Shown: positions 12,477 to 25,800, numbered from the stretch's first letter. The stretch: DNA of 64,000 bases from Phycomyces blakesleeanus NRRL 1555(-) (GCF_001638985.1 NW_017265141.1:923001-987000), one strand, 5' to 3'. Numbers and translations: made by a program. Notes: generated by a model from the sequence alone, not told the origin.

Positions 12477-14576
12477 ATGAAAAACAGTCCGTTGGTAACA
12501 GACAGTTATGAGACCAGTAATTTAGAAGCCTATTCTGAGATGGACAGCAAGGAGACTATTGATAGCCCCATAGAACACAATGAGAGTGTCAGAGATGAAG
12601 ATCCAGATGTAGCTGCTGGTGACACATCGTTTGCAAATGCTCCGTGGCAATACAAGCTTATTGCTCTCTCGACAGCGCTTCTATTGCCTGGTATGTTTAT
12701 CAAGAAAGACATAAAGAAGGAAGGAAGGAAGGAAGAAAAAAAAAACTTTTATATTCAACCGTTCTATTGACATTCAGTAAATAATTAATTCTTCTTTGAT
12801 TATCAATATTCTTATTAGTGGGCTCTCATTTTTCGGGAAGTGCGTTGAGCGCAATGAAGACATCAATTAAAACTGTAAATATACATATATTATAAAAGCT
12901 TATAAATTCCATTATTCCATTATTACTATTATTAATTTACAAATTTGTATTAACCTATTTTTTTTTCAATTAATTTTTTTTATATAAATACGCAAATCAA
13001 TAAACCTCACTGGAAACACCAACAATGTAGCATCTAAGCATCGACAATACACGTTATGGTGTTCTTTCGTCAGCCGTTTCAATCATTAACACTGTGTTTC
13101 CAATTGTCGGTGGTATGTTCATCGACATCTTTGGCTCTGTGTGGGGTACATTAGCCGTGAATTTGCTGGTCATTCTCGGAAGTTTGTTGACCGCGATTGC
13201 TGCAAAATACACCTCATTCCCACTGATGGTTGTCGGACGCGTTATATTTGGAATCGGCAGTGGCCTGATCGTGACTATGCAAGAATCTCTACTCTCCAAA
13301 TGGTTTCGAACCCAAAACCTTGCACTTGCTATCGGTCTTCAGCTCTCTATTAGTCGGTTGGCTACCTTTCTGGGAACCCTGGTGGCAAACCCTATAGTTG
13401 ACGCTACTGGAAACTGGGTTTGGGCGTTTTGGCTTTCATTCATAATCTGCTGCTTTTCTATAATGATGAACTTGGTTTATGCCCTGATCGTTAGACACTT
13501 AAATGGCCAGGTTATCAGCAAGACGGACGTAAAAAAGCTTAAAGCCAAGAAGACCTTCAAATGGCGCTCAGTCCTCAAATTCCCAGTATACTATTGGCAC
13601 ATTGTCCTCATCGAGTTTATATTTTCTGCAGTCTGGTCATCTTTCCAGACAATCAGTACCGAGTTTGTTTCCAAGCATTTTGGGACTACAGATATTTTGG
13701 CCGGTTACAATGCCAGTGCATCTCAGGTGGTTCCTATTGTTGCTACACCACTTCTGGGTATCATTATGGACTTGTTTGGATGCCGTATTGCTATTTGTGA
13801 GTAATTTGGTATTTAGAATTCATATAAATTATTTTATATTTTATATTTTAAACAAAAAGATACTTTAATTAACTTTTGACATTTATGTTCTTTTTCTAAA
13901 AAAAAATGCGATATAAGTGCTGGTATCTGCCATCTTTTTGATCTTGAGTTGCGCCATCCTGGGATGGACCTACGTGAACGCCGCAGTTGGTATGGTCTTT
14001 TATAGTGTGTCGTTGGCATTTGGTCCTATCTCTATGATCACCTCTATTGGTATGATTTTGCCTTCCGATTATATTGGAACTGGTCTTGGCATCTATAAGA
14101 GTTCCAACAATATTGGTACCACAATCCTTGACATTATTGTTGGTGTCGTCCAAGACAATACTGCCAACCAGGCATACACAAGTAAGTCTATTGAATATTA
14201 TGCATTTATATTATATTTTAAATCAAATACGTATATGCTTCTTTCTTTAACACTGTTATCATTATTGCATATGTTAGGTGTCATGATTGTTTTCCTTGTT
14301 CTCTCTGGTGTTGGGTTCTGTCTCATTTCTCTTTTGTGGGTCACTCAAAGAATCTATCTCAATAACCTATTGGAGATCAGTGGAAAAAAGCGTACCATAA
14401 TGATGAAAGAAACAAACGACAAGGAAATTGCATTCATCAAACAGGGAATGGATTCATACACCGACACACCTATCGTGAAGATGAACTATGTGTACTGTGG
14501 AATATTTATCATTTGTTTCTTGGTTGCATGGGTACTCTTTTTTGTATTTGCCGCTGGTGGACGTGTCTCTGCTTAA
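12477..14576 (+). CDS. Major facilitator superfamily transporter, MFSD1-like (532 aa)
   Basis: Five exons: 12477-12690, 12819-12874, 13031-13796, 13918-14181, 14278-14576, summing to 1599 nt in consistent phase. A polar, acidic N-terminal tail of about 55 residues is followed by about twelve hydrophobic segments. The first half contains the loop LSIDNTRYGVLSSAVSI and an RVIFGIGSGLIVTMQES segment in the place of MFS motif B, followed by WFRTQNLALAIGLQLS. This set is typical of the MFSD1 group. In animals MFSD1 is a lysosomal dipeptide transporter, so a vacuolar/lysosomal solute carrier is a reasonable inference, but the substrate cannot be read from the sequence. The central loop (near LKAKKTFKWRS) is short and basic. 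No lesions are seen. Confidence 0.88.
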
Positions 14577-15797
14577 TAATAGATCCGAAAACACAATGAC
14601 ATCCTATAAATTATAATCATATGTATATATGTATGCATGCATGCGTGTATGTTTGTGTGTATAAAATACCAATAAATTATTATCAACCAAATAAGATATC
14701 AGGGAAACAATAATGCTAGCTTTCTAAAGATATATTATTAAACAACGACAACAACAACAAATTGAAAAATAACTATTATAGTTATTGTACTAAGGTGCAA
14801 TCAGCGTCTTGACTTGACTTGACTTGGCTTGGCTTGCCCTTTATATATATATATATATATTGGCAAAAATCACAAATACAGTTATACCTACAAAAAGCTA
14901 AAGCTAAATAAGACGAAACAAGAGCCCGATACCCTTTATTAATAACAAGCTTAATAAAGATAATTTGAAGATTCTTTTTAGATAGTTAAACAGCTTGGCT
15001 TGCATTGCTTCTAAAAATTCAAACAGCAAAAAAAAGAGGCATGGGTTGTACAGAAATTGAGTTGTGTAGGTTAATTAATATTTTGTGCCATTCATAAAAC
15101 TGTAAATCACTATTCTTATTTTCTTGATTTGAAATCATTTAGTCAGCAAAATAGTTTAATTTAGTTTGACAAGGTAAGATACGATGAAGTGGAATGAAGT
15201 ATAACAAGGTTATGACCATTAGACAGGTAGTATAATGTATATTTGTCCCTATGTTACTAACACTTTCACCTATTTGCTTGCCCTTTTTTGTTTGTTTGTT
15301 TGTTATACAGACATAAAGATGAATATAAGAAATGAGAGTAGAAATCAAAACATCTAAGTATATTATGCATTGTGGTATATGTATAGAATGCAATGAATGC
15401 AAAATGGGGGAGGATAGGAAAATATGAGCTATAGGATTTAGAGTAGAGAGGGAAAAGTTATTTGCTAAAACATGTAGTAAACCAGGTAAAGAGGAAATGA
15501 AAACAAAGAACAAATGGTTAAAAGAGTTCTATCATTTAAGCCTTCTTTCTTCTTTCTTCTTCGTTTTCATCTTAATCTTCAGCCTGCTCTTCTTTGGTGT
15601 GTGTGCGTGTATATATGTGCGTGTGCGTGTGTGTATGTGTATGTGTGTTTTTCTTAAAACAATAAATAAATTAGAACGCATGGGCGGCAATGATACGCTG
15701 GAGTTCCTATAAAGCCATAAATACATTTGATTTGATTGTTAGAAGAAGAAATCGAGTGTCTTGTCATTTTCATTGAATGATATGATGTGTTTGTATA
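14577..15797. other. Convergent intergenic region
   Basis: About 1.2 kb between the 3' ends of the MFS gene (+) and the SH3-RA gene (-). Contains an ACTTG-type short repeat (14808-14836), a TA run (14841-14860) and a GT-rich tract (about 15597-15650). The frames across it are repeat-derived and not credible genes. Confidence 0.5.
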
Positions 15798-17932
15798 TCA
15801 AGGTGGGTGTACAAGACATGTTACCTTTTCAAGATCATCCAAACTAGACAGACTGGTTGGCTGGTTTTTATTAGTATCAAATACATCGGCACTTGGCAAA
15901 GATGCAAGGGTTGGTCCATTAATCGGGTTATTGCCGCCTCTCTCCTTTTCTAACATTGCTGCCTGGTGCAACAAATTTCGCGTTCTCTGTACTTCACTGT
16001 CTTGGACTCTGGGTCCCCCAGCCACTCCAGAACTTCCTTCGTTCTTTGACAGTGGTTTTCTCTGTCTCTCAGCCTCCATAGAAAGCAAAGCGGCATCAAG
16101 ACGTTTCAAGACGCTTTCTGTGCTTGAATCTAACATTGAACCTGCTACAAGTGAGCGACTAGTTTGAACTGTAGAAAACATTTACATATAAAGTGAGTCA
16201 ATTTACATGTGCTAGGTTTTTATTTTAGCTAAGCTAAATATATTTATATGTATATTTATATTTATTACGTGAGAGCGGCGGTCCAGAAAGGTTGAGATCT
16301 TGGTTTGTGACAGGGCGTACTTGGTTAATTTGGCGTGAAGAATTAACACTCTCCTTTACTTTTCGCAGGACAAATCGCTTCTCGACTGTTCCCTTTGGTA
16401 TAAGTCTAGAGTCTATCAATATTTCCGATAGTCTACTTGAAGATCTAAGTGATTTCTCTGTAATTGTCCCCAAGAATTGTGCCAAGGTTAGCTAATTATG
16501 TTTTGTTTTGCCTTCTTCTTTTTCTTCTATTCTCACTGCATACACACACACACTCAGATTTAAATTCAAATTACCATTTTCATTGATTGATAGGGTCATT
16601 CGGTATCTATCCGGAGCCTCGTTCTTTTTGGGAGTAATGTCTTTATCGCCGTGAACGATGTGAAACTTGTCAAGTGCAATGAGCGTTAGGTCTGCGATTG
16701 TAATATTGGCGGAGATAGCCACCAGTTTGTCAATGCGTTCACTTCGTGAGACAGTCTTAGGCGGCTTTGGTGTTGATTTTAGTCGTAAAGACTTTGTGGA
16801 GAATGGAGAGCGCAGGCTGGTGTCTTTTTTCTCGTCTATCGGAATATTGGCATAATAGGATAGTTTTACATATACCAGACCATCACGCTCATTTATACGT
16901 CTGATACGTTTGTGCAAATAGAATCGAATCACTGAGTCTTCTCCAAATCGAGCCTTTGCTCTCTGTCGTGCTTTTGAGACACCCACTCGGGTGACTTCAA
17001 CAGTCGACAGGTGTTGAGATAGCTGTTTGATGTGAGTCAAGGAGGGCATAGGTGTCGTGAGATGAGTGGTCAAAGACTTGAAAATAGCCAGTGGTTTATC
17101 CAATGGGGCCAGGGTGATTTCATCTGTATAAAAAACAAAAGCGAGTGAGTGAAGTGAGGTACGAGATAAGTTATGGTCACACAAGGCAAATAAAATCAAG
17201 GCAAGGCAAGACAAGACAAGACAAGACATATGATGATGATGATGATGATAATAATAATAATAATAATAATATCATCATCAGCATATCGCATGCTCTTGCT
17301 CTTGCTCTCGTTCTCTTTCTGAGTAATTTAAGCTTCTTTTTATTTTTTACCGCTGTATTACCTCCATCCATGGCTTTCACAGTCAGATAATACTCTATTC
17401 CACTTGCAGCCTTGCCCTCAATTTGGGTGATGTGAAATCTCTCCATAGCTTTCTTTAGTAATTGGTCTGCATTCGTGTGTTCGTCTACAAGAACGGTGTT
17501 GAATGTGGCACTGACATTGATGTTTCCTGCAAATACGCGGAGGACAGTAAGCTGAGTGTTGGACCGATTTGCAGAAAAGATGAGGGGGGTAGGATCATGA
17601 GCGGAGCCTTCTGAGGAGACTGTCGATTCAATCGACACATTGGATCCTAAACTAGAATCATCGCCATGACTAGGTACGGTCAAACTGCCGTTGGACGATT
17701 TTGTGACGAGTTCTGGCTTGTCCTTCTTTCCGCGCGAGAACAGACGTCTGAGGGTACCTGCTGCTCCTTGCCACTCGTCACCCTGTGCCGGACTTGATGG
17801 AGACAATGGTTGACCAGAAGGAGACAACTTTGGATAATTATCAGGAGAGATTTGCTCAGGAGCCTGCTGTTCTGATGACTCTGCAATCTGTCGTTGATTC
17901 TGCTGTTGTTGTTGCTGTTGTTGTTGCTGTAG

Positions 17933-17967
<35 letters not shown>

Positions 17968-18755
17968 GCTGTTGTTGCTGTTGTTGCTGTTGCTGTTGTT
18001 GTTGTTGCTGTAGTTGTTGCTGCTGCTGTTGTTGGCTGAGCAGGTGTTGTGGTGTGACAGAGGGATATGTGTGTGTGGGCTGAACTTTTGCGACGCCCGG
18101 AGAAATGGTAGAAGGTGAGCTGGTAGTTTCTTGTGAAATGTGAGAACCGTCTAAATGTTCAGAATCTTCGGCATCACTGGCCATTTCTTCTTCCCAGTCT
18201 TCAAACTCTTCGTGCTCGTCTTCTTCATTGTCGGCAGTAAAGATGATTTGCGAGCGACAGAACATTCCCTTTGAGAGTGTTACTCTTTTGTTGTGTTTTT
18301 TGCGCCTAGAGTCTTTTTTCTCGATGAAATGCATAGCTTGCTGAGGGGATGTAACCTATAAAATTTATGTTGTTGTTGTTGTTGTTGTTGATATTTGTAT
18401 TTTTGATGGTTTTAATATTGTGATTTTACAAACGTCTGTGCACTTTATGCGCCTTTCTCTCTCTCTGTGTGTGCGTCTTATCCTCATCTTCTTTTTATTT
18501 TTTAGATGATTTTACTTGCCTCTACATTTCGATGCTTATTCAGACGTGCCAGACGTTCAAAAGGAGTCTATAATATAAGAAATAATATTAGTGTGTGCCA
18601 ATTATAATGGCAAGAAACAGCGATTATATTAATATTAATAACAATAATTCAAAAAAATTGCATGATTAAAATATAAGAACGTATATAAAATGCAAAATCA
18701 AGTTTGATTTTATATATATATATATATTCTGTATTCTTTTTTGGCTTTATAATAA

Positions 18756-18788
<33 letters not shown>

Positions 18789-19311
18789 ATTGTGAGAAAT
18801 TCACTATACAATTATTATTTACCTCGATATTCTCGGCAGGAATGTAGCCAACCTCAGATGTCTGGAGAGCCTTCACAAGCCACCAGTATGAGTTCGAGTC
18901 GTCCATCAGGGTCAAGGAATCTCCTTTAACAACGGAGGCTTGACCCTCTACTGTGGCAATAAAAGTACGCAAGACGTACACGAGGTTGAAGTCAATATTC
19001 TCGTCTGGGATACTTGGAGATGAGGTGAATGTTGAGCTATCTTCGTCATCGTCATCGTCATTATCATTATCATCATCGTCTTGAGAGTCATTTTCTTCGG
19101 ATTCATTTTCATCGTCTTCTGGTTCCTCTTCTTCTTCGTCCTCTTCTTCTTCTTCTTCTTCATAGAGCGTACTGACTGGCCGATTTTTTGCTATTGTTGC
19201 TGGAGAACCGTTTTCCTCGCTAATAGGAGTTGTTCCTGGCGATGGTTGCCAATGAGGACGGGAACCATGAAAGCGCTCGAGTTGGGTGTTGATGAGTAAA
19301 TTTCTTGACAT
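15798..19311 (-). CDS. SH3 and Ras-association domain protein, Tea4/Bud14-like SH3 (879 aa)
   Basis: Exons in transcript order: 19311-18823, 18567-18520, 18355-17362, 17123-16575, 16457-16269, 16168-15798 (2640 nt, phases consistent). An acidic Glu/Asp-rich region (about 50-95) precedes an SH3 domain (about 110-163, with DDSNSYWWLVKA and GYIPAENIE). The motif TPFERLARLNKHRN follows directly, as in fungal polarity proteins of the Tea4/Bud14 type. A long Gln tract spans about 288-332. One RA-like domain lies near 443-525 (LTVLRVFAGNINVSATF) and a second possible one near 637-690 (RIDKLVAISANITIADLTL). The C-terminus is polar. The likely role is linking Ras-type GTPases to the cortical growth machinery; this is inferred from domains only. 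The intron after exon 2 starts with GC (GAG|GCAAGT), the only donor that keeps the frame. The acceptor of exon 5 was chosen because the nearer AG leads to a stop. Confidence 0.85.
17895..18035. repeat. CAG/CAA-type triplet tract encoding poly-Gln
   Basis: On the plus strand this is a TTG/CTG triplet run; on the coding minus strand it encodes about 45 residues that are nearly all glutamine within the SH3-RA protein. Mixed CAA and CAG codons indicate selection for the residue or old expansion rather than one recent pure-repeat slippage. Confidence 0.9.
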
Positions 19312-19510
19312 TGGGATCTAACTGTGGCTGGACAAAGAAGTAAAATAAATAAAAGATAGAAAGGGAAAAAAGTGATGCTTATTTTTGTTAGGAACAAAGA
19401 GTGTTGTCTTCTGTCAAAGAATAGCAATAGTAATAAGGTATATATTTTATATACAAAGTAGACAACGGTACCTGTTTGATGGTCTCATATATAATGAAAG
19501 CAAAAAGTAA

Positions 19511-19552
<42 letters not shown>

Positions 19553-19569
19553 GGTTGGGGAAGATTAAT

Positions 19570-19601
<32 letters not shown>

Positions 19602-19967
19602 AGTAATAATAATATTTTTTTGAGTGTGGTGCAAAAAAGGAAAAAAAAAAAGAAAGAAAGATAGGAGAGAAAGAGAGTCAGATCGTAGTTGTGGTTCTGG
19701 TTGTGGTTGTATAGTTGTGGTAATAGTAATAGTAACTGTAATAGTAATAGGAATAGGAATAGGAATAGAAATAGTAAATATATTATTCTAATTGTAATTA
19801 TGAATGTGATTGTGATTGTGATTGTGATTGTGATTGTAATTGTACCTTTGATTGTAACTGTGATTGTGATTGTGATTGTAATAGTTAGTAGTGAGCAAAG
19901 TCGTATGTATTAAGAATATATATATATACAATATAATATATATAATAGATTATAGTATAGAAAAGTA

Positions 19968-19998
<31 letters not shown>

Positions 19999-21390
19999 AA
20001 GGAGAGAAGAAAAAAAGAAAAATCTACAACTATAAAAATTGAATCCAAAATGATGATAATTTAAAAGTGAAATCACCACGACAGATTTTTCTAGTGTTAC
20101 AACAACAGATTTGTACGACGGTGGCTCGATTTCCTTTCTTAGAGAACCTATTTTTGAAGGTTCATGATTTTAAAATGAATAGAAATGAAATATATGTATA
20201 TTGTTGTTATATGTACTATGCACTATGCACTATGCAATAAGAACTAGTAATAATTCATAAGTACATAATTACATACATACCTACATGTGTATATATATGT
20301 GTATGTGTGCCTGAGCCTGTTCCTGTTCCTGTGCGTACTTTCGTACTTTCGTACTTGTGTGCCTGTGTGCCTGTGTGCTTGTGTGCTTGTTTGTATATGT
20401 ATATTGATATATAGGAGTATGTGTATATTTTTATGTGTAATTGATTAAAAGGGTATTGGTATATAGTTATATAAGCTTAAAGAGTATATATACACGATGA
20501 TTCTCATCATTATTATTCTATTCAAAATCCAAAGATCCAAGGTCAGAAAATTGTTCAGGAGCACAAGTAAAGTGTACCTTTTTTATAAAAGCCCAGGCGC
20601 TAACTCATATACATTTCACACTCCTACGAAATGTAAGCTAATAGTCGTTTTAATTTCCAAGTATTTATAGCGTACTTTACCAAGTGGTTACCCACCATAA
20701 AAATTCTATAAGCGTTTACCTAGTTGTGGTCAACCAGTCTTTTTGTGATTATCCGAATCTATTTATACTGATAAACAGTATTTCTTATTTCAAAAAAAAA
20801 GACAATATATTAGAGAAGGTGTAGGACAGTACAAACTTTCACATTATTACATTTGTCGATTACCAGGATTTACCTTGTAAGTATTAGATTACCGAAAATC
20901 CACTTCTAAAATACGATTCTTGAACAAAATATAAATATAGAGAATATGTCTATAGTACAAATAGTGTCTGTATATACAGAACACTGTTTTTCACTGCTCA
21001 AAAATGGGTTAAACAATTAGTTTCTCCTTCAAAATTGTGCTCATTTTTGAACAAAAAGGTGGCAAATTTAAGTAGTTCAAAATAAGACCATCGGGCAATA
21101 TTTAATTACATCCCCGCTTGCATGTTTTTCATAGTTGTTCCAATTTGAACTTGTAAGTCTTATACCAGAATAAGCTAAAGGTTTGCAATTTAAAAGCACA
21201 TATTAGTATAAGCAATAAAGAAATAAACTTATAACTGACTGACCTTTATCAGTCAACAGCAACTAGGTGAACGTCTACTGATACTGATTTTTTCTAATAA
21301 ACACTTTTCTATTTAAATCAGCGATATCTATTCCGACGTTGGATGTCAACTTTTTATATAACCAGGCCTGAATTTTCTATTAGAATGCAC
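19312..21390. repeat. Microsatellite-rich intergenic DNA
   Basis: The upstream region of the SH3-RA gene is dominated by simple repeats: TA dinucleotides (19511-19550), AGT triplets (about 19570-19601), interlocked TAATAG/AATAGG units (19719-19770), GATTGTGATTGT units (19808-19882), AAAT tetramers (about 19970-20000), and GTGCCTGT and TACTTTCG units (20310-20395). No gene or RNA seen. The frames across it (for example Arg-Asn or Ile-Val strings) are repeat translations. Confidence 0.7.
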
Positions 21391-21396
21391 TCTATC

Positions 21397-21953
21397 TAGC
21401 AACCAACATTTCTGTCATTGTTGAATATGTTATCGATATTACGTTGCGTTTCTTTATCTTTACGGGCCAGTTTTTGGCTAGAATATGAGTATTTAGCATT
21501 ACTGGAAAAGACAAGTCTGGTCTTGCTACACATAAGTTAATTCTACATCTGCAGGGTCCACAAGCATCCTAATATCCACCTTAAATCCAACAATATTTCA
21601 ACGCCAATGTAAAGTAATGCTTTTTTTTAAAAAAAATGGCATTCTTGTCAATAATGCTTTTATTCTACCTGTAGAAAGGTCTTTACTTTTCAGTCCATAA
21701 AAAGCAAACCCCTTAAGCTCTAACTCATTGATTTTGTATGGTATATTTCATATAATATTAGTTGTTCAATCTCTTTCGTAACCACGTCAATATCGCCAAA
21801 GGGCACGTCTTATCCATCTACCCACACGATACCATCAGGAGGTTGCTCCGAATGATACAGTGATTTAATAGATACTCCTGTTTGATTTGACTGAGTTTTT
21901 GGTTCGATTAATTCTGGTCGATCACATAGAAGATCAATAGAGGTAGGAGTGCA
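21397..21953 (-). pseudogene. Decayed ORF, probable relic of a dispersed Mucorales repeat gene
   Basis: On the minus strand several stretches read as protein but in different frames. From 21953 the frame reads TSIDLLCDRPELIEPKT and then SLYHSEQPPDGIVWVDG, hits TAA (21810-21812), and continues DVPFGDIDVVTKEIEQL. A shifted frame reads ELKGFAFYGLKSKDLST before a possible intron. A further block reads GFKVDIRMLVDPADVEL (about 21531-21590), and another SNAKYSYSSQKLARKDKET (about 21445-21505). The order and the KVDIR and YS..KLAR elements resemble, from memory, reading frames repeated many times in Mucorales genomes, whose function I do not know. The stop and frame changes show this copy is dead or, less likely, poorly modelled. 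Confidence 0.5.
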
Positions 21954-22828
21954 ACGATAGAAAAAAAATAGCATAGCTCATAGTAAGAAGTAGTAAAGCG
22001 ACTCTTTTTTTTTATTTTATTATTTATTTTATCTCCCTGATTTTTGTACTTTTCAAACACAAAGCACTGTACAAGAAAACACGTTTTTTTGAAGTGGCGT
22101 GGGCGAACCCAGATTCTGTACTCTCATATATGAATTTGGTGGTCAACTTGTTTCATTTATCTATAAAACTGTGCTCTTACAAAAATAATATATATCTTTT
22201 ATTCCCATTAATAGTAATTACGAATAAGAAGTGAATCAAATCAAGCTAAATCGACCCAAAGAAAAAAATCAAACACTAAAAAAGATCTGTATAAATATAA
22301 AGTAATTGTGGGTTTTATCCTGCTATTATTTTTACTGAGAGTAAGTTTACCTAGAACGTATAGCTATAACTATATCAGCTACTAGATTTCTCTTTATTTT
22401 TTTTAAAAGAAGAAAAGAGATCTTTTTAAAAAAAATATCATTTTAATCTATACATTCAAAAGAAATCAATAATGACAAAGAGGCTTGGTGACAATCTACT
22501 TCATTTCCTTTTCTAGAAGACACGAAAAAGTGCCTTCATTTAATGTCGTGTTACGATGTACAAGATTGCAGCACTTTAATTGCCATGGAAACATCGAAGG
22601 GGGATTTTTTTTTTAAAAAAAAAAGAGAAAGAAAAAATCATCTTAAATGCCCGCAATTAGATGACGTAAATACTTAATCTACCGAAAAAGTCAATACCTC
22701 GACCTTTATAATCACAGAATTTTAAAGCGAAGAGATGACCAAAAAAAGGGCGACACATCAAAATAAAATAAAATAAAATAGAATAAATAAATAATAAAAT
22801 AAAATAAAATAGATTAAAGTACAACATC
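21954..22828. other. Intergenic region before PRP6
   Basis: AT-rich, with several T-run/A-run palindromes (for example near 22604-22623) and an AAAAT pentamer tract (about 22760-22812) that ends just before the PRP6 start codon. A TGACGT half-site (22662-22667) is present. No gene seen. Confidence 0.5.
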
Positions 22829-25800
22829 ATGTTTGGAGCCATTAAAGATTTTGTTGGAAAGCCAGCTCCACCCAACTATGTCGCTGGTTTAGGACGTGGT
22901 GCAACTGGTTTCACCACGCGATCTGACATTGGTCCTGCAAGAGAAACAGGTGACATTGGATCGTAATGTATCTCCAAGATTAAAATGAATAATGCAAATA
23001 AATTAGACAATCTTATATATATATATATAAAAATTCACATACACGTGTATATAAAATTTATTAACAATCAATCAATAGAGATGTCAAACATGCACCTGGA
23101 AAGGAAGGAGAAGACGAGGATGACGAACGTTTCCAAGATCCAGACAACGAAATTGGCTTGTTCTCAAAGGCGCCTTACGAAGAAGATGATGAGGAAGCTG
23201 ACAGAGTCTGGGGGATGATTGATGAAAAGATGGATGAAAGACGAAGGGTACGCAGAGAAGCGAGAGAACGTGAGGAACTGGCGCGCTATCGTCTGGAACG
23301 ACCCAAGATTTCGCAGCAGTTTGCTGATCTCAAACGCCAACTGACGACGATCAATGAGGCGGAATGGGCTGCGATTCCGGAAGTAGGTGACTTGGTTGGA
23401 AAGAACAGAAGACGTAACAAAATGCCAGAGCGTTTCACACCCTTGCCAGACACCATTCTTGCTGCTGCGCGAGACAGAACACAATATGAAACAACCCTTG
23501 ACGAAGCAGAGCAGAAGCTGGGAGGCATTGCTTCTAGCACTCTAGACAATGAGATGATGACCAACTTCAAGGAGATTGGTCAAGCAAGAGACAAAGTGCT
23601 TGGTCTGAAGTTGGATCAGGTGTCGGACTCAGTCTCTGGCCAGACTACGATTGATCCAAAGGGATATCTCACTGATCTCAATAGTGTCGTGGTCAAGTCA
23701 ACTACTGAGATTGGTGACATCAAAAAGGCTCGTCTTTTGTTAAACTCTGTAATTACCACCAACCCCATGCACGCACCCGGTTGGATTGCTGCTGCGCGTG
23801 TAGAAGAAGTAGCCGGAAGAGCTGTTCAGGCCAGAAGTGTAATTGCAAGAGGTTGTGAACAATGCCCAAAGAATGAAGATGTCTGGTTAGAAGCAGCTCG
23901 CTTAAATGTAAGTGCATATAAAAATATACATATATGGAAATGGAAATGGAAGTGTAGATTTAGATTTAGATATAGGCGTGAGTGTGAGTGTGTTATGAAG
24001 GATAATTATTAATTGATGGATTGATTTTTTTCTTTAAAAAAAAATAACAATGATTTTCGGGATAGACTACTGAAAATGCAAAGATTATCTTGGCCAATGC
24101 TGTCCGTCACCTTCCTCAATCTGTCAAGATTTGGTTAAAGGCAGTCGACCTCGAGACTGACCAAAAGGCACAAAAGAGAGTTCTCCGCCGTGCTCTTGAA
24201 TTCATCCCGAATTCTGTAAAGTTATGGCGTGCGGCGGTTAATATGGAAGAAAATCCAGATGATGCAAAGGTCCTTTTGTCGCGTGCTGTTGAGTTGGTCC
24301 CGATGAGTGTGGATCTGTGGCTAGCACTGGCTCGATTGGAATCTTATGCAAATGCTAAAAAGGTTCTCAATGTGGCTCGAACGACTATTCCTACCAGTCA
24401 TGAGATCTGGATTGCTGCTGCCCGCCTGGAAGAAGAACGTGGCAATCCGGAAATTATCGATCGAATTATCACACGTGCGGTTTACACATTGTCACAAACC
24501 GGCTCAGTCTTGGATCGTGATCAGTGGCTGAAGGAAGCCGAGACCTGTGAAAAGAACGGATCGGTAGCGACGTGCCAGTCTATAGTGAGAGCAACAGTTG
24601 CTCTGGGAATTGAGGATGAAGACCGCAAGTCAACTTGGATGGAAGATGCCGAGTCCTGTATGGCACATGGATCGATTGAGACTGCGCGGGCCATTTACGC
24701 ATATGCTCTCAAGGTGTTTCCTGGAAAAAAGTCGATCTGGAGACAGGCTGCTTTCCTCGAAAAGAGTCATGGAACACCAGAGAGTCTGGAGGAGCTTTTG
24801 CAGAGAGCTGTTCGCTACTGTCCTCAGGCAGAGGTTCTTTGGTTGATGGGTGCCAAGGAGAAGTGGCTGGCTGGTGACATTCAGGGAGCACGTAATATTC
24901 TCGAAGAGGCTTTCCGTGCCAATCCCAACAGTGAGCAGATCTGGCTCGCTGCCGTAAAGGTCGAGAGTGAGAGCCAGGAGTACAAGAACGCACGAAAGCT
25001 TTTGGAGATGGCCAGAAGTCAGTCAGGCACAGAGCGTGTTTGGATGAAGTCTGCTATGCTTGAGCGCCAGATGAAGAACTTTGATGAGTGCTTGGCACTT
25101 ATTGATGAAGGTCTCAAAAAATACCCCACGTTCGACAAGTTCTGGATGATCAAGGGCCAAGTAGAGGACACTGCACTCGGACAGCCTGCCAAGGCCAGAG
25201 AGACATACAACAAGGCTGTGAAGAGCTGTCCAAAAAGTATCACTCTCTGGATCCTTCTGGCTCAATTAGAAGAAAAGATGGGTATGGTTACAAAGGCACG
25301 CGCAACTCTCGAGAAGGCCAGATACATCAACCCAAAAACATCCGAGTTGTGGGTTCAGGCCATTAGGATCGAAACTCGCGCCAACAACACAGTCGCAGCA
25401 AAGGCAATGGCAGCCAAGGCACTGCAGGAGTGCCCCTCTTCCGGTGCTCTCTGGACAGAGGTTATCTTTTTGGAGGCACGGCCACAGAGAAAGGCTCGAA
25501 GTGTCGATGGTCTTAAGAAATGTGAACACGACCCCATTATTGTCACAACCGTCGCGCGCCTTTTCTGGACAGAGCGTAAGATTGAGAAAGCACGAAACTG
25601 GTTCCAAAAGGCAGTTCAGATTGATCCTGATCAGGGAGATTCATTTGCTTGGTGGTACAATTTTGAGTTGCAACATGGCACAGAGGTAAATATATATATA
25701 GTGTGTGATTTGATTGTGTAAGGATTCTTAGCTAATCAATGTATATGTTCCATGACTTTCTTTAGGAACATCGGGAGATCGTTGTGAAGAGATGTGTGGC

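Noticed and set aside
16483..16491. Nearer acceptor (AG before CTAACC) for exon 5 of the SH3-RA gene
   Set aside because: With the phase left by exon 4 it runs into TAG within about ten codons, whereas the acceptor before 16457 keeps the long frame open.
17785..18039. Plus-strand frame rich in Val and Ala
   Set aside because: It is the complement of the poly-Gln tract of the SH3-RA gene.
19689..19913. Frame with strings of Asn-Arg and Ile-Val
   Set aside because: Pure translation of TAATAG- and GATTGT-type simple repeats.
19500..20400. CRISPR-like array
   Set aside because: The repeats are contiguous microsatellites without regular unique spacers, and the genome is eukaryotic.
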